Below, piece by piece: positions 14,400-19,298 of a stretch of DNA of 46,733 bases. A program made the translations under genes and the position numbers. The notes beneath the pieces are model-generated. The model searched no databases. It was not told where the DNA came from and worked only from the letters and a program-made list of their open reading frames with translations. Numbering within the stretch: the stretch's first letter is position 1; each line of letters starts with the position of its first letter. The stretch lies in the IMG/VR virus record IMGVR_UViG_3300006121_000012, positions 1-46,733 of that record. One strand, given 5' to 3'. The stretch comes from a virus.

Positions 14400-15572
14400 A
14401 TGAAATTTAAAAATATTAAAACAGGCAATATTATTAATCTTCATGAACGGCTTATGCCGCTTTTTAAGTTTGTAATTCGTTCAGACGAATATGTTTTTGT
14501 AAACGATGATTTTAAAGAACATGAACACCCAAGAGACCCAAGCGGAAAATTTACTTCTGGCGGTGGTGGTGGGGGCGCATCAGTTGAGCCTACCAAGACA
14601 GAAAAGCCAAGTTTGGAATTGTTAAAAGCGTATAACAAAGGCTTGAAAGAAATGCCAGGTTCGCCTAAGCAAAAGGAAACTTTGCAAGAAATCGAAAAGC
14701 TAAGAAGTTCTGAACCTGCACCAACTGAAAAACCCGCAGAAAAAAAAGGCAGAGGATTTGAAAAAGGCGGCGTTGATAAGCATGGATTTGAAAGATCACC
14801 AGGACTAACCCCAAAACAAAGGCGAGTTGAAGGAACTTTTTACAACGCCATCAGAACCAATCAGCAACAATTGATTTCTGATTATTGGCAAGCAATGAAG
14901 AAAGAAAAGTTTTTCAATACTATTGATGCTGACCAGGTTAAGAAATTAAGCCCTGCGTTCAGAAAAGATATGTCGATGGTTGGCGCAGTCCATGAGCCAA
15001 GTTCTCATTTGTCAAAAGTCATTTACAAACAAGCGTTAGAGAAAAAAGCCAGAGAAAACGATAAAAGCCCAACAATGTTTACAGCAGGTGGAAGCGGTTC
15101 AGGAAAGTCGGCTACTTCCCCCCTTGCGGCATCTATGTTTGGATTGAAGGACGATAACCTGGTTTACGATTCGGTTATGTCAACATTCAAATCGTCCAAG
15201 CGCAAAGTTGACGAAGCACTTGATATGACCGAAGGTGATGCGGTGATTGTTTACACCAATACGCCTATTGAAAGGGCTTTAAAGTTCAACGCAATGCGTT
15301 CTAGGTCTGTATCTATTGACGTTCTAATTGAAGCGCATATGGGCGCATCTAAGACGGTGCATGAGATGCACGAACATTACAAAGACAATCCGAGAGTTAA
15401 GATGCAAATTATCAATAATTTTGACGAACCGCATAATGTGCATTTGGGTACATTAAAAGGCGTATTTAAATACGACCCCGCAGTTACCAGGCAAAAATTG
15501 GAACGCCAAGCTAAAGAAATGTTTGCTAAAGGCGAAATAGGTAAGGACAAGTTAAAAACACTTCTAGGGTAG
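14400..15572 (+). CDS. Zeta-toxin-like P-loop protein with HPRDxxGKF tag (390 aa)
   Basis: The N-terminal part has the tag FKEHEHPRDPSGKFTSGG (38-55), a Gly-rich linker and a second linker rich in Lys/Glu/Pro. The C-terminal half is kinase-like: Walker A GGSGSGKSA (230-238), then NLVYDSVMSTFKSSKR with a candidate acidic residue, and MRSRSVSIDVLIEAH with Arg residues spaced as in zeta-toxin/UDP-GlcNAc kinase lids. Zeta-family kinases phosphorylate sugar nucleotides and block cell-wall synthesis; here no antitoxin gene is evident nearby. A capsid-borne kinase delivered on infection, or a morphogenesis role, are both possible. Confidence 0.75.
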   Translation: MKFKNIKTGNIINLHERLMPLFKFVIRSDEYVFVNDDFKEHEHPRDPSGKFTSGGGGGGASVEPTKTEKPSLELLKAYNKGLKEMPGSPKQKETLQEIEKLRSSEPAPTEKPAEKKGRGFEKGGVDKHGFERSPGLTPKQRRVEGTFYNAIRTNQQQLISDYWQAMKKEKFFNTIDADQVKKLSPAFRKDMSMVGAVHEPSSHLSKVIYKQALEKKARENDKSPTMFTAGGSGSGKSATSPLAASMFGLKDDNLVYDSVMSTFKSSKRKVDEALDMTEGDAVIVYTNTPIERALKFNAMRSRSVSIDVLIEAHMGASKTVHEMHEHYKDNPRVKMQIINNFDEPHNVHLGTLKGVFKYDPAVTRQKLERQAKEMFAKGEIGKDKLKTLLG

Positions 15573-15578
15573 ATGTAT

Positions 15579-15609
15579 TATAATAATAGACAAGGTGATT
15601 CAGTTCACC
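15579..15609 (+). promoter_or_regulatory. Possible promoter with small palindrome
   Basis: A perfect -10 box TATAAT (15579-15584) follows the zeta-like gene, but the -35 region is weak. GGTGA (15594-15598) and TCACC (15605-15609) form an inverted repeat around the expected transcription start, as an operator would. It would drive the 59-aa gene at 15626. Confidence 0.4.
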
Positions 15610-15625
15610 AGAAAGAGAGTATCTT

Positions 15626-15805
15626 ATGAGTATTGATTTTGAAAAAGCTAAAACAGAATGGTTAAAAACTCTCAACGGTAAAAGTTTGGAGCAATACAAA
15701 GCCGAAAATGACCAACGCATTTTGCTTGCGATGGAGAAAATCGGCAACGAACCCAAAAATAAAAAGCTATGGGACGAAGCTGAAAGCATGGAAGATTCTG
15801 AATAG
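15626..15805 (+). CDS. Hypothetical helical protein (59 aa)
   Basis: Begins MSIDFEKAKTEWLKTLNG, then SLEQYKAENDQRILLAMEKI, ends ESMEDSE. AGAGAG lies before the ATG. Helical and highly charged with no known domain. It is followed immediately by an intrinsic terminator and so forms a one-gene unit. Confidence 0.6.
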   Translation: MSIDFEKAKTEWLKTLNGKSLEQYKAENDQRILLAMEKIGNEPKNKKLWDEAESMEDSE

Positions 15806-15828
15806 TTTAGAAAACAAAAGACCACAAA

Positions 15829-15861
15829 TAACCCCCTTTAGAAATATTGGGGGTTTTTTTT
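15829..15861 (+). terminator. Intrinsic terminator
   Basis: AACCCCC (15830-15836) pairs with GGGGGTT (15849-15855), with a 12-base loop, followed by a run of T to 15861. It would end transcription after the 59-aa gene and separates the head genes from the small-gene island. Confidence 0.85.
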
Positions 15862-15897
15862 CGACCAAAAAGCAACAAATTGCAAATAAATAATACT

Positions 15898-15932
15898 TAT
15901 CCTATTGTGTTTATGCTTAATAGGTATAAAAT
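15898..15932 (+). promoter_or_regulatory. Island palindromic promoter element, copy 1
   Basis: TATCCTATT (15898-15906) and AATAGGTATA (15919-15928) form an imperfect inverted repeat whose right arm runs into the -10-like GGTATAAAAT. The same layout recurs at 16918 and 17659. It precedes the gene at 15971. Confidence 0.6.
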
Positions 15933-15970
15933 AACAATTGTGGTGGTTAAGAAGTTAAAGGAGAAAAATC

Positions 15971-16120
15971 ATGGAACTAGCAAGATACGGTTACTTGGTG
16001 ATTCATGGAATTACGGAAGTTCGGGCGATATACCTGGCGGCAAAAATCAAAAGGCATTACGGTCGTGCGAGAGCCGCTTTAACGATGATTAGAAGATACG
16101 AAGCCACAGGTCATTTTTAA
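15971..16120 (+). CDS. Hypothetical basic protein (49 aa)
   Basis: Begins MELARYGYLVIHGITEVRAI and is strongly basic (LAAKIKRHYGRARAALTMIR). AAAGGAG stands 8 nt before the ATG, which decides this frame over longer overlapping frames. It could bind nucleic acid, but no motif is recognised. Confidence 0.55.
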   Translation: MELARYGYLVIHGITEVRAIYLAAKIKRHYGRARAALTMIRRYEATGHF

Positions 16121-16139
16121 CACTTTGAAAGGAAATCAA

Positions 16140-16496
16140 ATGAAAGTTGCAGAAAAAATCAATTACCTTGGAATTTACATGGAAGCTACTCGTGCAGGTT
16201 GTGCGGCAGTCAATGGCATGGACGTTACGCCCGCAATTTTTACAAATGATGGCAAAGAATTCTTTTACGTTGCTGATGGTGCTTGCGGATTTGCATGGGT
16301 TGTCATTCGTGACATAAAGTTTGCAAACTTCCTGAAAAAAATGGGTGTCGGTCGCAAAAGATACAACGGCGGTTATTTGATCTGGGTATTTGATTACAAC
16401 CAGAGTATGCAGAAAAAAGAAGCATACGCCGAAGCGTTTGCGCAGGTTCTAATAGATAACGGCATTAATGCTTATGCTGAGAGAAAATTAGATTAA
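16140..16496 (+). CDS. Hypothetical protein (118 aa)
   Basis: Start at the ATG behind AAAGGAAATCAAATG. Begins MKVAEKINYLGIYMEATRA and contains FFYVADGACGFAWVVI and RYNGGYLIWVFDY, a compact alpha/beta protein with several aromatic residues. Same ribosome-binding box as four other island genes. Function unknown. Confidence 0.65.
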   Translation: MKVAEKINYLGIYMEATRAGCAAVNGMDVTPAIFTNDGKEFFYVADGACGFAWVVIRDIKFANFLKKMGVGRKRYNGGYLIWVFDYNQSMQKKEAYAEAFAQVLIDNGINAYAERKLD

Positions 16497-16501
16497 TCAA
16501 T

Positions 16502-16519
16502 GCCCCTGCGGGGGCTTTT
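16502..16519 (+). terminator. Small intrinsic terminator or attenuator
   Basis: GCCCC (16502-16506) pairs with GGGGC (16511-16515) around a TGCG tetraloop, followed by TTTT. The stem is compact and GC-rich but the T-tract is short, so partial read-through into the next gene is likely. Confidence 0.65.
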
Positions 16520-16532
16520 AAAAGGAAATCAA

Positions 16533-16691
16533 ATGACGTACGAACAAGCAAAAAAAATAGTGGGAAGACAACCCAAATGGGCAATTAAAAATATGCTCAA
16601 AGCCCTGCAAATGCTCCCTTGGTTAAATACTGATGAAGACAACGAAAGATTACTGGCTTGCAAAATTTACTTGAAAGGAAATAAAGAATGA
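16533..16691 (+). CDS. Hypothetical protein (52 aa)
   Basis: The frame is open from 16500 but that part lies in the terminator hairpin; the ATG at 16533 behind AAAAGGAAATCAAATG is the start. Begins [20 protein letters not shown]; helical, with [20 protein letters not shown]. Such short proteins with this pattern are common in phages, function unknown. Confidence 0.6.
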   Translation: MTYEQAKKIVGRQPKWAIKNMLKALQMLPWLNTDEDNERLLACKIYLKGNKE

Positions 16692-16906
16692 AATTTACCA
16701 AAGCAAAAAATATTTGGCAAATGACCAAAGATGAAATGGCAAAGTTGCCAAAAGGTCAATGGGTTTATGCAGGTGAAAAATCAAGTTTAGGCAGGTTTTA
16801 CGGAGTTCGGAAAAGTGGAGTTGTAGTTGTTGCTTGGAAGGACAACGCAAAAAATAACGATTACTTCGATTACTGCAAAAAACTTTACCAATATTCTTTA
16901 AATTAA
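16688..16906 (+). CDS. Hypothetical protein (72 aa)
   Basis: Begins [20 protein letters not shown], with a beta-rich centre ([19 protein letters not shown]) and a tyrosine-rich end. ATG overlaps the previous stop. No domain recognised. Confidence 0.6.
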   Translation: MKFTKAKNIWQMTKDEMAKLPKGQWVYAGEKSSLGRFYGVRKSGVVVVAWKDNAKNNDYFDYCKKLYQYSLN

Positions 16907-16917
16907 TTTGTTGCAAT

Positions 16918-16960
16918 TATGCCTAATCAGTATATTTATATGCCAATTAGGTATAAAATA
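16918..16960 (+). promoter_or_regulatory. Island palindromic promoter element, copy 2
   Basis: TATGCCTAAT (16918-16927) and ATTAGGTATA (16946-16955) form an inverted repeat with one mismatch and an 18-base centre; GGTATAAAAT follows as in the other copies. It precedes the gene at 16996. Confidence 0.65.
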
Positions 16961-16995
16961 AAGGCTTAGAAGGTAATAAAAAAAGGAAATTAATC

Positions 16996-17262
16996 ATGTA
17001 TGTAGTTTATGAACCAAATATCCAATTAAATGCAAAAAATCAAAAAGTTATTGAAATTTGTAGAAATGGTGGATACGTTAAATATCAATTGGAAAAAAAC
17101 TATTTCGGTCAAGAAAAATTTCAAATTCGTGTTTATGATTTAAATGGTGATGTAGTGAAAGGGTTTGGGTATAAAGCAATTTATAACGCAATTGCAAGTG
17201 GTATTTTGGTTAAAAAAGAAATTCCAAATACAAGTGCTTATGCAACTATTTGGGCAATTTAA
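16996..17262 (+). CDS. Hypothetical protein (88 aa)
   Basis: Begins MYVVYEPNIQLNAKNQK; beta-rich with EKFQIRVYDLNGDVVKGF in the centre. AAAAGGAAATTAATCATG gives the start. First gene downstream of palindromic element copy 2. Function unknown. Confidence 0.6.
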   Translation: MYVVYEPNIQLNAKNQKVIEICRNGGYVKYQLEKNYFGQEKFQIRVYDLNGDVVKGFGYKAIYNAIASGILVKKEIPNTSAYATIWAI

Positions 17263-17284
17263 TTAATTATTGAAAGGAAATCAA

Positions 17285-17470
17285 ATGGAAACAATTTTTG
17301 AACACTTCCCAATAACAAACAGCCAAGTAATCGGTATCGCCCCTGACGGAACAACATTAAGAACCTGGAACGAAGGCGAAAGAACTTTCATGGAGACTTA
17401 CGGTTACACCCCTCCAATTGGCGAATTCGGTATCAGATATGGTTTAGTAATTGTGGTTGAAACAACTTAA
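17285..17470 (+). CDS. Hypothetical protein (61 aa)
   Basis: Start at the ATG behind GAAAGGAAATCAAATG. Begins METIFEHFPITNSQVIG and includes GTTLRTWNEGERTFME and GEFGIRYGLVIVVET. Beta-rich and acidic. No domain known. Confidence 0.55.
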   Translation: METIFEHFPITNSQVIGIAPDGTTLRTWNEGERTFMETYGYTPPIGEFGIRYGLVIVVETT

Positions 17471-17482
17471 AAAGGAAATCAA

Positions 17483-17641
17483 ATGGAACTCCAACAAAAT
17501 CAATTTTGGCAAACCAGAGCAAGGGGAACAAACGACCAGGAATATCAAATTTACCTGGCTTGTGCTGATGACGGTAACGGTGGTGACATTGGCAGAAATG
17601 GTGAACCGCTTTTAACTTATGAGGAGTGGTTAGCAAACTAA
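17483..17641 (+). CDS. Hypothetical protein (52 aa)
   Basis: Behind AAAGGAAATCAAATG. Begins MELQQNQFWQTRARGTND, contains DDGNGGDIG and ends TYEEWLAN. Short, acidic and soluble; no known family recognised. It ends 17 nt upstream of palindromic element copy 3. Confidence 0.5.
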   Translation: MELQQNQFWQTRARGTNDQEYQIYLACADDGNGGDIGRNGEPLLTYEEWLAN

Positions 17642-17658
17642 AAATAATTTGTTGTAAA

Positions 17659-17702
17659 TATACCAAACTAGAATAAACAATGCTAATTTGGTATAAAATA
17701 AA
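17659..17702 (+). promoter_or_regulatory. Island palindromic promoter element, copy 3
   Basis: TATACCAAA (17659-17667) and TTTGGTATA (17687-17695) are perfect inverted repeats with a 19-base centre, and GGTATAAAAT overlaps the right arm. This is the most symmetric of the three copies and precedes the LPD29-like gene at 17744. Confidence 0.7.
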
Positions 17703-17743
17703 GTCTGAGTTAGGAAATTAAACAAACAAACAAAGGAAATAAA

Positions 17744-18241
17744 ATGAAAAGAACACCAAGTATCCCCGCCCAAGCCGCTACGATGATTAGAAATTATCTA
17801 AAAGCAAACAACATTGCAGGTAGCGTAAAAAGTGAAATTTATAGCATGGGCAGTAGCGTTAATGTTTACGTTACTGACATAGAGCCAGAAGTATTAGACA
17901 AATTAAGAACCTTTGCTAATCAATTCCAATACGGTCGTTTTGACGGTATGCAAGACCTTTACGAATACACAAATAGTAGAGATGACCTGCCCCAAGTCAA
18001 ATACGTTTTTGTTAACAACACACTTAGCCCTGAACTTAGTCAAGAGATTTGGAACTTTGCCAGAAACTATTACGCAGGAATGGAAGATGCGCCAGAAGAT
18101 CAAGCCCTGGCAAGCAAGTTTTATAACCCACAAATGAATGAATACGGCAACACCATTATTTGGATGTTGTTCGATGGTAAATACATGAGGGATGGTTACT
18201 GGAATTTTGCGAAAGGTATTGAGGAAGTTTTAGAGGCTTAA
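17744..18241 (+). CDS. LPD29-like protein (165 aa)
   Basis: Begins MKRTPSIPAQAATMIRNYLK and has SVNVYVTDIEPEVLDKL, then FDGMQDLYEY (positions about 66-75), the pattern of the large polyvalent-protein-associated domain 29 found in mobile-element and phage proteins. The function of that domain is unknown. AAAGGAAATAAAATG supplies the start. It is the largest gene of the island and is followed by a terminator. Confidence 0.65.
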   Translation: MKRTPSIPAQAATMIRNYLKANNIAGSVKSEIYSMGSSVNVYVTDIEPEVLDKLRTFANQFQYGRFDGMQDLYEYTNSRDDLPQVKYVFVNNTLSPELSQEIWNFARNYYAGMEDAPEDQALASKFYNPQMNEYGNTIIWMLFDGKYMRDGYWNFAKGIEEVLEA

Positions 18242-18258
18242 TTTTTAACAATCAACCT

Positions 18259-18280
18259 GCCCCCCAAGTGGGGGCTTTTT
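18259..18280 (+). terminator. Intrinsic terminator after the LPD29-like gene
   Basis: GCCCCC (18259-18264) pairs with GGGGGC (18270-18275), a five-base loop between them, then TTTTT (18276-18280). The start codon of the next gene lies only 4 bases beyond, so the hairpin also covers its ribosome-binding region. Confidence 0.85.
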
Positions 18281-18283
18281 ATT

Positions 18284-18505
18284 ATGGAAACAAAAACACG
18301 AAACAGGGGCGCATTTGGATACGTTCCAAATCCTAGCGAAATAATACTTGCCAGGGGTAATTTATCTCAAGCCAAATGCGCTTCTTTAATTTATACTACC
18401 CAAGTTCGTTGGAGCAATTACGAAAACGGCAAAAGTCGAATACATCCTGCGATGTGGGAATTATTTCTTGAAAAACGAAAAAGGCTAAGTAATGACGTTT
18501 TATGA
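18284..18505 (+). CDS. XRE-type HTH regulator (73 aa)
   Basis: EIILARGNLSQAKCASLIYT, then TQVRWSNYENGKSRI with MWELFLEKRK at the end, is a complete Cro/C1-type helix-turn-helix of the kind often annotated as a phage transcriptional regulator. The only purine-rich site before its ATG is the GGGGG in the terminator hairpin, so its translation may be limited by the hairpin. It closes the island and is the obvious candidate to bind the three palindromic elements; that link is inference. Its 3' end overlaps the next gene by 14 nt. Confidence 0.75.
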   Translation: METKTRNRGAFGYVPNPSEIILARGNLSQAKCASLIYTTQVRWSNYENGKSRIHPAMWELFLEKRKRLSNDVL

Positions 18506-19295
18506 AGTTTTGACCGAAGCAATTAACGACATAATGGAATATGGGTTCGATTCTGAAAAAAGACTTCAGGATTGGATGGAAACAATTAAAATTGCCGCTT
18601 ACAACAGTTTAATCCCTGAATCGCAGGTCGAGCAGGAAATGATTAAAGCAATGACCGCCGCATATACCAGATTGGTCGTAAAGGGCGGATTGGTCAGAAA
18701 AAACGTCACCAAATACGATGTTGAACGGCTTAAGCCAAAATTAAGAAACGAACTAGACCGCAGAATTTCAACTGCGGCTAACCTTATTAAATTAAACCGC
18801 CAAGAAGCCATTAGCAACACCCTGCGAAGGTTTCAAGGATGGGCAACGTCCATACCCCCAGGCGGTAGCAAAGTAACGGACAGGAACAAAACTAAGAAGG
18901 ATATTAGAAAATCCTTGAGTGCTATTACTTTTGAACAACGCAGGGTTGTAATAGATCAAACCCATAAATTGGTTTCAAATATTAATGATATTGTTGCGGT
19001 TGATAACGGCGCAATTGCGGCGAAGTGGCATAGTCATTGGCGGCAGGTAAACTATGATTACAGAAAAGATCATAAAGAACGTGACGATAAGATATATATT
19101 ATTCGCAACTCATGGGCGGACGAAAAGGGATATTTAAAGCATCCCAATGGTTATACCGATGAAATAACGCAACCAGGCGAAGAAGTATTTTGTAGGTGCA
19201 ATTACCAATACATCTACAATTTAAGTTCGGTAAAAGAATTGTTGACAACAAAGGGCGAAAAAGCACTACAATCTGCCAAAATTACTTTTAAATAA
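18492..19295 (+). CDS. Mu F-like head morphogenesis protein
   Basis: A 267-aa protein, mainly helical in the first two thirds (with DVERLKPKLRNELDRRI). The C-terminal third has WHSHWRQVNYDYRKDHKERD, then IYIIRNSWADEKGY and FCRCNYQYIYN. The C-terminal Trp-His/Arg and CxC pattern is that of Mu gpF/SPP1 gp7-like minor head proteins, present in few copies inside procapsids. In most phages this gene directly follows the portal; here about 4.8 kb of other genes lie between. Confidence 0.75.
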   Translation: MTFYEVLTEAINDIMEYGFDSEKRLQDWMETIKIAAYNSLIPESQVEQEMIKAMTAAYTRLVVKGGLVRKNVTKYDVERLKPKLRNELDRRISTAANLIKLNRQEAISNTLRRFQGWATSIPPGGSKVTDRNKTKKDIRKSLSAITFEQRRVVIDQTHKLVSNINDIVAVDNGAIAAKWHSHWRQVNYDYRKDHKERDDKIYIIRNSWADEKGYLKHPNGYTDEITQPGEEVFCRCNYQYIYNLSSVKELLTTKGEKALQSAKITFK

Positions 19296-19298
19296 TTT

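Noticed and set aside
15847-16092. Frame of 81 aa overlapping the 49-aa gene at 15971
   Set aside because: It runs through the terminator and promoter element, and has no ribosome-binding site; the 15971 gene has AAAGGAG and a compact start.
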